A stretch of DNA of 64,000 nt from Amaurobius ferox (Eukaryota > Arthropoda > Arachnida > Araneae > Amaurobiidae), in NCBI GenBank assembly GCA_951213105.1, contig OX578136.1, positions 75,075,230-75,139,229 of the forward strand, read 5' to 3'. This document shows positions 1-11,912 of this stretch, piece after piece; the first letter of the stretch is position 1, and every line of letters starts with the position of its first letter. Position numbers and translations under genes: made by a program. Under the pieces are notes generated by a model that saw nothing but the letters and a program-made list of their open reading frames with translations, did no database searches and was not told the DNA's origin.

Positions 1-610
1 CTCGTAGTTTTTGCAACACAACCACGCTTAAGAAACATGTATAATATGGAACATTGATCAAAGAATTGTTTAATGACAGGAACATCATGTATTGCTTTCA
101 CACTACAACTAAATGGAGACGATGATTGCAGCAATGAACATAAGGTATAGATCGGTTCAGCTGTTGTATTATCGCTTGAAGTCCACCTCGTTTTCCACTC
201 ATCACCGAAGCTCCATCATAACATTGACTAAGTATGTGATCAGTATTTAATCCATTTTCCTGTAGAATATTTAAAGTTAAATCCGCTAAAGATTGTGCAT
301 CTATTTCAGCAGTCGCTTTCACACATAATGCCGATTCGTAAATTTTACAATCTTTCACATAATAAATTCCAATAGCAAAATTTTCATTACCTCTTTTGTC
401 TTTCGTACCATCTGCCAGAATTGTAAACCAAGATACATCTGTTCTTTTTACATCATCAACGATACTCTCACGAACACAGTCGGACAAGATCTGAATGACA
501 TCGTTTTGTATTTCTGGTGAAAGATAGGTAGCATTTCGTGGAATAAATTTGGAATAATTCTTTAATTTTTTCTCTTTATTCATTGTAAATTCAAATAGAT
601 TTTTGAACAA
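1..610 (-). pseudogene. hAT-type (DUF4371 / ZMYM1-like) transposase fragment
   Basis: An open frame of about 170 codons on the - strand (stop at 98-100) has the wording of the central domain of DUF4371/ZMYM1-like hAT transposases: ILADGTKDKRGNENFAIG, then CYDGASVMSGKRGG, then VHCCNHRLHLV. In the family this region belongs to the RNase-H-like DDE fold that catalyses cut-and-paste transposition. Near position 101 the frame breaks; the same homology continues in another frame to the window edge, so the copy is frameshifted and runs off the window. The N-terminal zinc finger is missing on the other side (a stop lies just above 640). No intact start. Dead transposon remnant; family assignment is firm, subfamily is not. 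Confidence 0.8.
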
Positions 611-1007
611 ATCTTGTTCTTCGTGTTCTTGAATATCATAAGTTATTATTAGAGTTGTTTAGGCTTATTTGTATTCATGCTTTATAAAACAACTTTTGGT
701 TTAAACCTTACCGTGTCAAACCATTAAGCATTCATATCTGAAAAACTAAAGCCAATATGCCAAATAATCAATTTTTTATTTAAAAAAAAAACTGTTCAAG
801 AATGGAAAAGCTACTGTAACATTTTATCTTTGAAGATATAAGATGTTTACAGTTGGTTCAATTGTTTACAGGGAACCTGTTTTCTTTTCAACTGTTTTTC
901 CCAAACAGTTTTTTTTAAAACGAATGTGTTTAACCCGTTTTCCGAAAAGAACAGAAACGCCCACCACTACTTATTATTACCATCTGTATTAAACTTTGTA
1001 AAAATTT

Positions 1008-1093
1008 TCTGGGGGGGGGGGGGGGGGGGGGAGCCAAATGAGGCTACTAGGTGGGGCTCAGCCCCACCTGGCACCCCCATGGCTACGGGCCTG
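1008..1093 (-). mobile_element. hAT-like element terminus with poly-G tract
   Basis: Read on the - strand from 1093, the sequence starts CAGGCCCGTAGCCATGG and runs through a short inverted CCCCACCT/AGGTGGGG into a run of about 20 C. Termini of this CAGG..CGTAGCC form are typical of hAT elements, and the hAT transposase remnant lies on the same strand 400 bp away, so this is probably the end of that element. The matching end is outside the window, so the 8-bp target duplication cannot be tested. Confidence 0.45.
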
Positions 1094-1355
1094 GTGGATT
1101 GGGATACAATGAAACACCGATGCATAAACAAACAGCTTACCTGTATATAACAGGCTGAAAGTTAATGTCTACTTATGATACGTATATTGTTCTATGGTTA
1201 GTACTAAGGCTCCTATTAGTTAGCCATGTGACATCAAAGTAGTCATGTCAACTAAATTTTTGACAAGCTATTCAGCGAGTGCTTTTCTTACTGCACTGAA
1301 CTGAACAAAGCAAGTACAACTGTCAATGCAGTATATGAATCAAACTAAAAAGTCT

Positions 1356-2072
1356 GATGTGGGCAGCACATGACTTTCCCTGCAGACTTATATCCACGTT
1401 TTCTTTATTTTAATTAAATTTAATTCACTTTTAATTCAATTTTCGGCTCTCATTTGGTAACTGGACTTATTTTCAAAGGTGACGTAGAGAAATACGAAAA
1501 ACTTAAAATATCTCGAGAACGGCTAGTCTTAGTGTAATGGGATTGGTCTTATTCTTTTCATCTTTAAAAATTACGTATAAAACAACCATTTAATGGATAT
1601 ATTTGAGCATACGTAGTTTTTATTTTATATTTTGACGATTTTTGCGGGTCATTTCACAAAAAAAGGCAGGTTACTTTCTTCCGAATCATACCAAAATCTA
1701 ATCAGCACCAGGGCAACCCACAAGGGACTTATCTACCGAATTCTGTGAAATTCGGTCTATTAATTTTTTAGCTAGAGTGGATACAGGCTTTTGCGGGCCA
1801 TTTCGCAAGAATAGGCGGTTTTTTTTTTATCTCGAATCGTACCCAAAACTAACCAGCACCAGATTCGCCCACAAGTGACTTACCTACTAAATTTTATGAA
1901 ATTCGGTCAATTAGTTTCTTAGAGTGGATACAAAATCTACACAGACAGACACACACACAGGCGTCACGCTAAAAATAGTTTTTTCGTATTCTAGAGGTCT
2001 CGAAACGTGTAGATTCGACATGATTCCAATACTTTCCCTATACATTACCATGTATTGCAGGGAAAATAAAAA
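1356..2072 (-). repeat. hairpin-ended dispersed repeat (family A), reverse copy
   Basis: This is a copy of the repeat that also fills 3566-6600, 24080-25905 and 62905-63760. In the forward sense a unit opens with a hairpin (ACTTTCCCTGCAATACATGG pairing with AATGTATAGGGAAAGT). It continues with a GTGTGTCTGTC-rich stretch and then two or more tandem ~165-bp subrepeats, each built on TGTATCCACTCTAGCT, AAATTTGGTAGATAAGT, GGTGCTGATTAG and GCGAAATGGCCCGC. It ends with AACTCAATTTAATGAATTAT and a stretch before CAGGGAAAGTCATGTGCTGC. This copy runs antisense and has two subrepeats. There is no coding capacity and the transposition mechanism is unknown. Confidence 0.75.
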
Positions 2073-2094
2073 ATGTGTATGTAATAGACGTTTG

Positions 2095-2790
2095 TGTTTT
2101 GACACAGTGAAACTAGATGGCAGCACTAAAGTAGACATAAATGTTTTGTCTAGCTAGAGGTCTGCAGTCATGGGCCTCCGGAGCTGCAACCCTAGCCGAC
2201 AAATTTTTAGGTGCCCCCTGAATTTTGTATGTGATTAAAACTTTAAGTAGAAATAATATTATATATACCTTAAAATCTTAATATAGAACTAAAAAGTTTG
2301 GAAGTTTTATACATGTACAAAAGGGCTTTCGGAACTGTGATCTAAAACCCCTGCAAATTTGTTTATGTGTTGAAGTTTTGCATGTGGTTGATATGTGTAT
2401 GGGAGCGCCGAATTAACATCAGGTCCTCAGCCCCACTTTGGCTTGATCAGAATCTCTCTGCACTGGCCAAAAATTTAGATTTTGGAATAGATGTATTATA
2501 ATCTCTTTTCCATTCTAGGCGAGATTCTAGCAATTCCTGCTATGATTTGGAGAACATTCCATTCTGACAACCCTTTCCGCGTGTTTTTTTCGCCCTTTTG
2601 TTGCCAAGATAATAATCGCAACATTACATTCTGGCAACGTTTTCCGCGTTAGCCTTGATAGGGACCTCTACCAACACCCTCTGGATTTAGAGGGTGTTTG
2701 TTGTCTTTACCCAGGCTCTCTAGAACAACTTATAATAAAAACATTCTTAGTCAATTTTAGTGCTGCCATCTAGTGTCACTTTAGAAAAAC
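2095..2790. repeat. Repeat bounded by inverted CTAGATGGCAGCACTAA motifs
   Basis: An inverted pair, ACTAGATGGCAGCACTAAA at about 2112-2130 and its complement at 2756-2774, encloses about 650 bp. The interior has a hAT-like end (TCATGGGCCTCCGGAGCTGC near 2169) and a small hairpin (ACACCCTCTGGATTTAGAGGGTGT near 2672-2695). No coding frame. It may be a non-autonomous DNA element or a nest of two. Confidence 0.4.
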
Positions 2791-2917
2791 ACTGAACCAT
2801 CCATTATATTCATACATAATAGCAATATATACGTATATGTTGGCATATTTTAAGTTAGGATTTTTGAGTTGCAACTTTGAGTTGCAACTCTCTATTCTAT
2901 CATTGGATTTTCAAACT

Positions 2918-2942
2918 ATTATATATATATATATATATATTA
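2918..2942. repeat. (TA)n microsatellite
   Basis: Perfect alternating TA run of about 22 bp. The 250 bp after it (2945-3180) are AT-rich and show nothing recognisable. Confidence 0.9.
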
Positions 2943-3184
2943 ATTAATACAAATTGTACATTGGGGCACACTAAAACACCATGATTGGGGCAAAATGGTA
3001 CATTGTTTTCCAATGCTACGATTAAATGTAATTGATGTGCAAAATCTATACCATTTTTTTTTTCTTCAAAATTGTATTCGAAAATTAGGGCCCTACCAAA
3101 CGTTTAGAAGCGATTTAAATAAGGCCCCAGTATTCACAGAGTGGGATTTATAATCGTCTCGAATCATTCGAAACATTCCATTCT

Positions 3185-3350
3185 CTCATGAAATTTCGCG
3201 TCCACAGGCTCATGGACACACACATAGGCATTACTTCAGAAACGTTCTATTCGAGTTCACAAAAACTCAGTCTATGTAAATTCGTCAAAAACTCGAATTC
3301 AAATTTTCGACTTTTTATATATTATACTATGTATGTAAGGAAATGCGTAT
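3185..3350 (-). repeat. Family B repeat fragment
   Basis: Reverse-oriented fragment of the repeat seen in full at 6670-7290: CAAAAACTCGAATTCAAATT corresponds to the GAATTCGAGTTTTC segment there, and ATACTATGTATGTAAGGAAA to the TATATACATAATGTATAAGG terminal hairpin. Non-coding. Confidence 0.5.
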
Positions 3351-3565
3351 TTGTTTGCAGTAGAATCCTTTGCAAAAATATTCCCCTATGCTGTAAATGT
3401 TTGCCCTTAAATTTAAATGTCACTTATTTTAAAAACACGCAATTAAGGCAAGAGCAATTTGAAGATAAATTAAAGCATGGGTATTGCTTTTGTATAAACT
3501 AGCCCATATGCAATGTAAGTCTTTTGTGGAAAATTATTATCTTACAACAATGTCAATAAGTTAAA

Positions 3566-5605
3566 AAAAAATCAGATGTGGGGTAGCACATGACTTTCCC
3601 TGTAGACTCAAATTCATTTTTTCTTTATTTCTTTAATAATTCATTAAATTGAGTTTAATTGCACAAAATAATCCTACATTTGCATTTTTACTTTCACTGC
3701 AATACATGGTATTGTATAGGGAAAGTATTGAAATCATGCCGAAAATCGCAGCTCGAGCTTTCGACGGATCTACACGTTTTGGAACCTCTAGAATACGAAA
3801 AAACTATTTTTAGCGTGACGTCTGTGTGTGTGTCTGTGCAATATATGTATCCACTCTAACTCAAAAACTAATAGACCGAATTTCATAAAATTTGGTAGGT
3901 AAGTTACTTGTGTGTGACTCTGGTGCTGATTAGTTTTGGGTACGATTCGGGATAAAAGAGCCCGCCTTTTCTTGCGAAATGGCCCGCAAAAATTGCCTGT
4001 ATCCACTCTAGCTGAAAAGCTAATAGATCAAATTTCACAAAATTTGGTAGATAAGTCACTTGTGGGGTTACCCTGGTGCTGATTAGATTTTAGTATGATT
4101 CGGAAGAAAGTAACCTGCCTTTTTTTGTGAAATGACCCGCAAAAATCGTCAAGATATAAAATAAAAAACTACGTATGCTCAAATATATCAATTAAATGCT
4201 TGTTTTATACATAATGTTTAACAATGAAAAGAATAAAACCAACCGCATTACATTAGGGCTAGCCGTTCTCGAGATATTTTAGCATTTACACTACGCCACC
4301 TTTGAAAAAAAAAAATCCAGCTATCAAATGAGAACGAAAATTGAATTAAAAGAGCCAATTCAATGTCATTTTATATAATTCTGGGTGTTATTTTGTGCAA
4401 TTAAACTCAATTTAATGAATTATTGAAGAAATAAACCGAACGTGAATACGAGTCTGCAGAGAAAGTCATGTGCTGCCCCCATCACATTTTTACTTTCCCT
4501 GCAATACATGGTAATGTATAGGGAAAGTATTGAAATCATGTCGAAAATCCCAACTCGAGTTTTCGATGGATCTACACGTTTTGGGACCTCTAGAATACGA
4601 AAAACTATTTTTAGCGTGACGTCAGTGTGTGTTTGTCTGTCTGTGTGTCTGCCTGTGTATATGTGTGTCTGTCTGTGTGTCTGCCTGTGTATATGTGTGT
4701 CTGTCTGTGCAATATGTGTATCCACTCCAACTCAAAAACTAATGGATCGAATTTCAAAATTTGGTAGGTAAGTTATTTGGGTGCTGATTTCTTTTCTGGT
4801 ACGATTCGGAAAAACAGAACCCTCTTTTTTTGCGAAATGGCCCGCAAAAATCTCATGTATCCACTCTAGTTAAATTACTAATTGACCACATTTCACAGAA
4901 TTTGGTAGATAAGTTACTTGTGAGAAACACTGGTGCTGATTAGATTTTGGTACCATTCGGAAAAGAACAACCTGCCGTTCTTTACGAAATGGTCCGCAAA
5001 AATCTAAGAAAAAAACTACGTATGCTCAAATGTATCAATTAAATGCTTGTTTTATAAGTAATTTTTGACGAGGAAAAAAAATAAAACCAACTCCATTACT
5101 CTAGGTCTAACTGTTCTCAAGATTTTTCGTATTTTTGTTAAACCGCCTTTGGAAAAATTTCCAATTACCAAATAAAAACACAAATTGAATTAAAAATGCA
5201 AATTTAGTGTCATTTTGTGCAATTAAACTCAATTTAATGAATTATTAAAGAAATAAAGAAAAAATGAATTTGAGTCTTCAGGAAAAGTCATGTGTTGCTC
5301 ACATCAGATTTTTACTTTCCCTGCAATACATGGTAATGTATAAGGAAAGTATTGGAATCATATCAAAAATCGCCACTCGAATGTTCGACGGATCTACGCG
5401 TTTTGGGACCTCTAGAACACGAAAACGCTATTTTTACCATGACGCCTGTGTGTGTGTGTCTGTCAGTCTGTGTCTCTGTCTGTGCAATGTATGTATCCAC
5501 TCTAACTCAAAAACTAATGGACCGAATTTCACAAAATTTGGTATGTAAGTCATTTGCATGAGACCCTGGTGCTGATTAGTTTTTGGTACGAATTGGGATT
5601 AAAGA

Positions 5606-5654
<49 letters not shown>

Positions 5655-6386
5655 GAAATTGCCTGTATCCACTTTAGCTTAAAAACTAATAGATCAAATT
5701 TTCAAAACTTGATAGATAAGTCACTAAGTCACTTTCGGTTTTCCCTGGTGCTGATTACATTTTGGTACGATTCAGGAAAAAATATCTTGCTTTTCTTGCG
5801 AAATGTCCCTCGAAAATCGTCAAAATCTAAAATAAAAAACTACGTATGCTCAAATATATGAAATTCAATGCTTCTTTTATACGTAATGTTTAACGATAAA
5901 AGAATACCACCAACCCCATTACACTAGGACTAGCCGTTTTCGAGATATTTAGCTTTTTCGCTGTTCCGCTACGCCACCTTTGAAAATAAGTCCAGTTACC
6001 AAATGACAACGGAAATTGAATTAAAAAGTCCGAATTCGTGTAATGTAAAATAAGTATGGCTGTTATTTTGTGCAATTAAACTCAATTTAATAAATTATTG
6101 AAGAAATAAAGAGAACGTGAATATGAGTCTGCAAGGAAAGTCATGTGCTGCCCACATCAGATTTTTAATTCAATTTTTGTTTTTATTTGGTAATTGGACA
6201 TTTTTTCAAAGGAGGCTTAACAAAAATGCAAAAAATCTCATATCTCGAGAACGGTTAGTCCTAGAGCAATGGAATTGGGCTTATTCTTTTCATCGTTAAA
6301 CTTTACGTATAAAACAAGTATTTAATTAATATATTTGAGGATACGTAGTCTTTTATTTTAGATTTGGACGATTTTTGCGGGCCATT

Positions 6387-6423
<37 letters not shown>

Positions 6424-6600
6424 TTGCTCTTTTCCGAATCGTACCAAAATCTTATCAGCACCAGAGTATCCCACAAGTAATTTATCTACCAAATTTTGCG
6501 AAATTTGGTCAATTAGTATTTTAGCTAGAGTGGATACATGAAAGTTTTGCTGGCCATTTGGCAAAAAAAAAAAAGGAAAGAGCAATAGGCACGAACTTCA
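3566..6600 (+). repeat. Cluster of family A hairpin-ended repeats
   Basis: After a short reverse fragment (3566-3690), three forward units follow head to tail, each opening with the ACTTTCCCTGCAATACATGG hairpin (starts near 3687, 4492 and 5309). A reverse piece occupies about 6140-6600. Each unit ends with the CAGGGAAAGTCATGTGCTGC segment and the next begins about 20 bp later, so the array looks like tandem duplication rather than independent insertions. GTCTGT microsatellite (4625-4705), a 42-bp T tract (5610-5652) and a 24-bp A tract (6392-6417) create spurious short frames here. Confidence 0.75.
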
Positions 6601-6669
6601 ATCTCCAATCTCAATGTCTGGTACTTATCTTCAAACTGTGACATTATTCCATTGACCCATGATATGGAA

Positions 6670-7300
6670 ACTCGTTTTTACTTTCCTTATATACATAATG
6701 TATAAGGAAAGTATTGTGACGGGGTCGAAAATTCGAATTCGAGTTTTCTACGGGAGAGCACGTTTCAAGCATCCCTGATCACGATTCGAACATTTTTGAA
6801 GTGATGTCTCTGTGTGTGTGTGTGTGTGTGTGTATGTGTGTCAGTGAGTCTGTGGAGACGATAACTGACGAACGAGTGGACCGATTCGAACCAAATTTGG
6901 TACAAAAATCACAATCCGTAAACACTGGAAGCCTATTGTTTTTATACGCAATCGAATGTACAGAACCCCCCTAAATTTTCTAGTGAAATTTTGAAAAAAT
7001 CATCAAAAAATCAAAACCGCTAATAAAGTTACCCAAATCGACATTTCGTATGTAATTTAGAAAACGATTTCATTAGAAAACGATTGGCATAAATTTTAGA
7101 ACGCTAACATGAACCGTTCTCGAGATATTGCACATTTTTCAAAAAAATTATCAAAAAGTCATATAAAATACAAAAAAATATTTCCTATTGAGAAACATGT
7201 TCACTTTTCATATGTAATACCATGCGATAAATTTGGTGACATCATTCTCGTGGATCTAGCTCGTTCCATTCAGGAAAAAAGATACTTTGAGTAATAATTT
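6670..7300 (+). repeat. Family B hairpin-ended repeat
   Basis: It has the same architecture as family A but different sequence: a terminal hairpin (TTTCCTTATATACATAATGT with TATAAGGAAAGT), GAATTCGAGTTTTC, a (GT)n tract at 6811-6836, then CCGATTCGAACCAAATTTGG. The similar order of parts suggests a common origin with family A. Non-coding. Confidence 0.6.
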
Positions 7301-7339
7301 TGTATTTGAACGCCAATAGTCATTTATCTGCTGTAAGAA

Positions 7340-7600
7340 TAACTTATTTCTCCGTCCATAACGCTTGGCGAGATTTTGGCGACGAATTTGGTGGAATGTT
7401 GCCAACTTGGCGACATTTTTAATTTTTGCTAAATTAACAAAAATCTCGCCAAATGGATAAAAATGACGCTAAATCAATAAAAATGACGACTAACTGAAGA
7501 AAATTCAATATCTTGGAAAGAATATAAGTATCTACTATAAGAATAACATTTTTTTTAACTGTAAAAGTAGTAAATTCATTGCATTATATAAGGAAAGTCA
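7340..7600. other. Intergenic AT-rich segment with GGCGA/CGCCAAAT motifs
   Basis: Short repeats of the form TTTGGCGACATT and CTCGCCAAATGGA, with a related stretch at 57360-57450. No coding frame or RNA gene is visible. Confidence 0.5.
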
Positions 7601-7618
7601 TGTGTTGCCCACATCAGA

Positions 7619-9450
7619 TTTTTTTTTTTTTTGTTGTTTACTGGATTTTATTTTTGACTTGGCTCGTAGTGTGGCAGTTTGTTGCACATTTGGGTTTAGT
7701 CAGTTTGGGGGGGTTGATGCAGATTTGGAATTTGCTTAGCATTTTGGCGATTTAGGGATGGCTTTAGAATATTTCAAGCTGAAATTATCCTGGTTTGCGG
7801 GTTTTATTTAGTGTCGTTTGCTGGAAACGGGGTATGCCTAAAATTCGGTTATTCAAAGTTTAGTACTGCACGGGGTCTCTTACGATGATTATAGTCATGC
7901 AAGGTGAATAATAGTTCGTTCGGGACGGATGACAAATTGTTGTAGAATTTTAACGCTAGCTTTTTAATTTGAACTTTCACGGTATTGATTTTGAAGTCCT
8001 TTCTAATCACTGAGTTTCTTAAATATCTAGGAGCTTTCCTAATACACCTTGAAATTTTGTTTTGTTCTTTTTCTATGAAGTCAATGGTAGATTTACAGGC
8101 ATATCCCCATACGGGTACTGCGTACAGCATTCCGGGGTGGATGACCGATTTATATATTAAAACTTTGTTTTGATAACTGAGGTTTCCATTTCTTATCATT
8201 GGGTATAAGGCTCCCGTGGCCAAACAAGCTTTTTTGATTATGTTCGTTACGTGCAATTTCCAGGTTAGGTGGAAGTCTAACGTTACATCTAGGTATTTGG
8301 TTGTTTTTTCCGCGTGAAGTACTTGATTGTTTATATACAGAGGTGGCGGAGGTTTATGTTTCCTAGAGAAGTAAATCCAATGACATTTATTGGGGGTTTA
8401 ATTTTATTCGCCATTTTTCCAGCCATGTTTGGAGTATGTCTAAGTGTTGTTGTAGCTGTCTGTGCATTACTGAGAAATAAGTGTTTTTTGCAAGTATCGC
8501 ACTGTCGTCTGCATAGAGTGCCAGCTCAGTGTATTATTCAGACCTGGGGATGTCATTCAAGTATATATTAAAAAATGTCGGGTCAAGGATGGATCCTTCT
8601 AGTACACTGCTTTTTATGAGCATAGGTGTAGATAAATTGTATTTTACTCTGACTTGAAAGTGTCTGTTATTTAAGTATGAAATTAAAAGTTTGACTAGTG
8701 CGTCAGGGACTTTTAAGGTGATCAATTTGCACGCTAATCCGCAGTACCACACCTTGTCGAAGGTGTTTTGGATATCCAGAAAAATGGCAGCTGTGGGTGT
8801 CTTGTTATTAAGTCCAGAAGATATGTACTCCGCCACTTTCAGCAACTGATGGGTGGTGGACTGCTTTGACCGAAATTCGAATTGTTCGGGAATGATTGTC
8901 ATTCTCGCTTAGGTGTGAAATTTAGTCTTTTAAGTATAATTTTCTCAGTAATTTTACTTAGTGTTGGCACCTTTCTGGTGGGTCGGACGGACTGTCTGGA
9001 TCTCAACAACAACAACTTGGCAGTAAACTAATTGGTCTGTAGTTGGCTGGAACAGTAGCGTCCTTTCCTACTTTACGGACCGGTATTATGATCGCGTCCT
9101 TCCACTCCTTGGAGAAATAGTTTAATTTTAGTACCTTATTTATTAAAATGGTAATAAAAAATATTACATTTAAGGGCAGGTTTTTTTAGCCTCTACGTTC
9201 CTGATTTTATCGTGCCCTGGGGCTCTTACGATTTTTTAGGTTTTTAATAATTTTAACTATTTCTTGCGGGGTGGCTGGGTTAATCTCAGCCGTGACCAGG
9301 GAGTTTCTGAAATTGTTTAGTGTTTGACTAACCAAGGTTAGGGTGTCCTAATAGATTAAGTCGGGATTTGGCTCGAATTGAGTTTCATAATGTTTTGCTA
9401 GTGCCTCGGCTTTTTTCCTTGTCTGAGTACGCGATTTTATTTTGATTTTT
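7619..9450 (-). pseudogene. 5'-truncated Jockey-type LINE (reverse transcriptase)
   Basis: On the - strand the reverse-transcriptase blocks occur in order: KKAEALAKHYETQFEPN near 9400, AIIIPVRKVGKDATVPANYR near 9050-9110, AAIFLDIQNTFDKVW near 8750-8790, a GSILDPTFFNIYLNDIP block near 8560, the catalytic LALYADD at about 8504-8525, and the thumb/C-terminal region (LIYKSVIHPGMLYAVPVWGY) in 7849-8256. The element ends in a poly-A tail (T-run 7619-7632 on +). Several frameshifts separate the blocks, and the endonuclease and 5' end are missing. In the family this enzyme copies its own RNA into a nicked target; this copy cannot. A 47-bp insertion at 8970-9016 interrupts it. Confidence 0.88.
8970..9016 (+). 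mobile_element. Micro-insertion with GTCGGACGG core and (CAA)n tail, in a LINE
   Basis: The insert begins CCTTTCTGGTGGGTCGGACG and ends TCTCAACAACAACAAC. It is flanked by the direct repeat TTGGCA (8964-8969 and 9017-9022). Removing the insert plus one repeat would restore continuity of the LINE frame between its LLP and TLSK residues, which proves insertion after the LINE. Related copies lie at 35926-35986, 36590-36655 and 48589-48630. Confidence 0.75.
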
Positions 9451-9699
9451 ACTATTTTCAAAGTATTATTTCATATGGAGAAACAATGATAACAATAGCG
9501 GTAGTTGATGCAGTAGAAGTTGTGCAATAACGCGCAAACGTAATTTCGCCCCTTCAAGAGAGAAACCTTTCAGTATGCACGCATGTTATGTTATATAACT
9601 GAGTAAAAGTTATCTAAATAAAAATGTTTTTGTTAGGGCAAAGTAAATTTTGTTACAACTTTTTATTTTACTTGATCTGGTATGTACATGTTAACTCCT

Positions 9700-9817
9700 T
9701 AGATTTTTAACCTTATCGGGCTAACCCGTCCTGGGCCCGCCATAGAAATTTACACGTTTTAGAGGAATACCTCGTAATCGAAGCAACTAGAAAGTCCAAA
9801 TTTAGTATGTTGTTATA
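9700..9817 (+). repeat. Family E dispersed repeat (left part)
   Basis: It carries TTATCGGGCTAACCCGTCCT, GGGCCCGCCATAGA and AACTAGAAAGTCCAAATTTA. The same ordered motifs recur at 31975-32400 and, weaker, at 10387-10560, so the mariner element at 9818 has inserted into one such repeat. Confidence 0.55.
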
Positions 9818-10386
9818 CAAGGTAGGATCAAAAAGTTCGGAGACTGTGCTGATATCTCCAACCCTGATTGGAGGAGAGGGGAACTATTTTACAGTGGCGT
9901 AGAGGCACATGTGACGCGAGATGTGATAAGGAAAAAACAGCGTGTTTTTCCAACAATGCGTGTCAGTGAACTGTAGTCGTTCGCGTTCGTCGAAAACGAA
10001 AATGACGTTTGAAGAACAACGTGCGAATATCAAATTCTGCCAGTGTTTGGGAAAATTGCTGACAGAAACATTACACATTGCAGAAACATTGCAGAAACAT
10101 TAACCTGCTGCAGCAGGTGCAATGTTTCTGTCGGCGATTTCCCCAAACACTGGCAGAATTTGATAGTCGCACGTTGTTCTTTAAACGCCATTTCCGTTTT
10201 CGGCGAACGCGAACGACTACAGTTCACTGACACGTATTATCTGGAAAAACCCTGCACTGCGGACCTGCTCCTTCTTTTTCACATCTCGCGTCACATGTGC
10301 CTCTACGCCACGGTGAAATAGTACCCTCTCTTCCAATCAGGGTTGGCGATATAAGCACAGTCTCCGAACTTTTTGATCCTACCTTG
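9818..10386. mobile_element. Fold-back element made of two inverted mariner 5' ends
   Basis: The ends are CAAGGTAGGATCAAAAAGTT and its complement, flanked by TA on both sides (9816-9817, 10387-10388) as expected for Tc1/mariner target duplication. The whole element is a near-palindrome: two arms of about 275 bp meet at about 10105. Each arm holds the start of a mariner transposase (a MTFEEQRANIKFCQCLGK-like helix-turn-helix start on + near 10000, and its counterpart on - near 10190). Only the N-terminus is present on either side, so no transposase is made. Confidence 0.8.
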
Positions 10387-11170
10387 TATTTTTATGGTAT
10401 AATTTAATTCTTTGGATTTTGAACTATATCGGGTCAACATAAGAATGTAATTGTTTTGGGGGAATAACACAAGAACCGAAGCAGTTAGAATTCGAATTTG
10501 GTTTGTCGTCGCCTTTCATACATTTAAGTTACATACATTTTAATAAATACATTTTTATACATAAGTTACATGCAAATAATTAAGGGGGGTACTTTAAAAA
10601 CGGTGTGTTTTGCTTATACTTGTTAGGTCGCTCTTTGATGTCTTCTGAACAATTTGCATGAAGTTTTTAATAATCTTTCGGATTTATTTGGGTGCTGAAT
10701 GGTAAAATAATTTCTTTGTTGTTCATTGTAATGGTTTACTATTTCTTTGTATATCAGGATAGAAATGAACTTGGCCTTGCAACTTCGCAGGCCCGAGCTA
10801 AATGTTTATGATATTCAAAGGACTGAATTCGTAAGCTTCCACATAAGTTAGCAAAGTTTGCTGCGTATCACAAATTTCTTGCTGTTATTGCAGATATCGG
10901 CTCTTTCATGCTGACAAGCGCATCATAAGCCCGAAACCAAACCATGGATAATATTATCTGCAGTGGGAGTATATTCCAAATTTTTTAGCAACGTCCTCTA
11001 CAGGCGAGTTCTGTGATTATGAACTTGGCCTTTACAGCTTGAACTTGAGTTAAATTTTTGTGAAATTGAAAGCCGGCTAAGTTAGGCCTGAATTTGTCAG
11101 TTCCCATAGAAGTTGGAAAAATTTCGGAATATAGGAAGTTTCTTGCAGCTAATCCATGCTAACTAGCGCA
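10387..11170. other. Repeat-derived spacer upstream of the IkB gene
   Basis: 10387-10560 is related to family E. Around 10900-11000 is a stretch with AAGCCCGAAACCAAACCATG and ATAATATTATCTGCAGTGGG that is repeated, diverged, at 13790-13850 in intron 2. No open frame of note; no clear TATA box found. Confidence 0.4.
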
Positions 11171-11399
11171 TAATAAGCATGAAATCGGTCTACGGATGCT
11201 GTTATTTGTTTAAACTACGCTATAGATGCAACCCAAATCAGCCAAATGCATATAATTCATTAGCTTCAAACTGTTGCCAACCTCAAAAAATAAACTTTAA
11301 AGTGATTTTTAAAAGAATAACTCGCGAACGAAAGTTGATAAAAGGAGACATTTTTTCCACTCGGATACTAATTAGGATATACAAGAGGAATATACGGAA

Positions 11400-11443
11400 A
11401 TAATATACCTAAATAATATACGGAACAAGAATATACGAGAAAG
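11400..11443 (+). other. Candidate 5'-UTR exon end (splice donor) of the IkB gene
   Basis: A strong donor AAG|GTAAGTA lies at 11443/11444, and an acceptor TTCTAG|GG at 11616/11617 lies 15 bp before the start codon. Together they would make a 173-bp intron in the 5' leader. The exon start is not visible, so the left limit given here is arbitrary. Confidence 0.3.
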
Positions 11444-11631
11444 GTAAGTACATTTATTTCAAAATTTAGACAGCTAATTGTTACATTCATAATTTATGCA
11501 CAAAAATATATCTATATATATTGTTTTGAATGCTTTTGTTATATAACAGCTCATCATTTTAGGTCATCTTAGCTATCCCTATCCAGCTATAACTCATCAA
11601 TCAAATCACATTCTAGGGCAAGAAGTGAAAA

Positions 11632-11912
11632 ATGAAGAATTTGTGTCAGGGGGAATCGAATACTACAGGGAATAGCGTTCCTCCCAGATGTACAAGTCGT
11701 TATTTGGCCGCTCTTCTAAATTACAGAATCAAGAAAAGGAAATTAGAAAATGGTACGCAAGAAGCTGCAAATGTTTTACCCGTGAGAAAACGCACAAGTT
11801 CGGGAAGCCTCCAAATTGACTGCTCTAAAAGATTGCAAAATCCCATCAGTACCACGGCTCTAGGAGCCATCCAAATGCAACTGGCGTTGCTGTCTGATGA
11901 TGATGGTGACAG
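11632..11912 (+). CDS. IkB-like gene exon 1
   Basis: Codes residues 1-93 plus two bases of codon 94; donor GACAG|GTTTGT. It contains the basic N-terminus and the acidic LLSDDDGD that opens ankyrin repeat 1, as in vertebrate IkBs. The motif RYLAALLNYRIKKRK (23-37) faintly recalls the OCA-type helix of IkB-zeta, but the match is weak. Confidence 0.85.

Noticed and set aside
926..1150. 74-codon frame with a glycine run
   Set aside because: It reads through a poly-G tract at a hAT terminus; no homology outside the tract.
4420..5561. Cys/Val-rich frames (VCVCLSVCLPVYMCVCLCVC and similar)
   Set aside because: They arise from GTGTCTGT microsatellite inside family A repeats and recur wherever that tract occurs.
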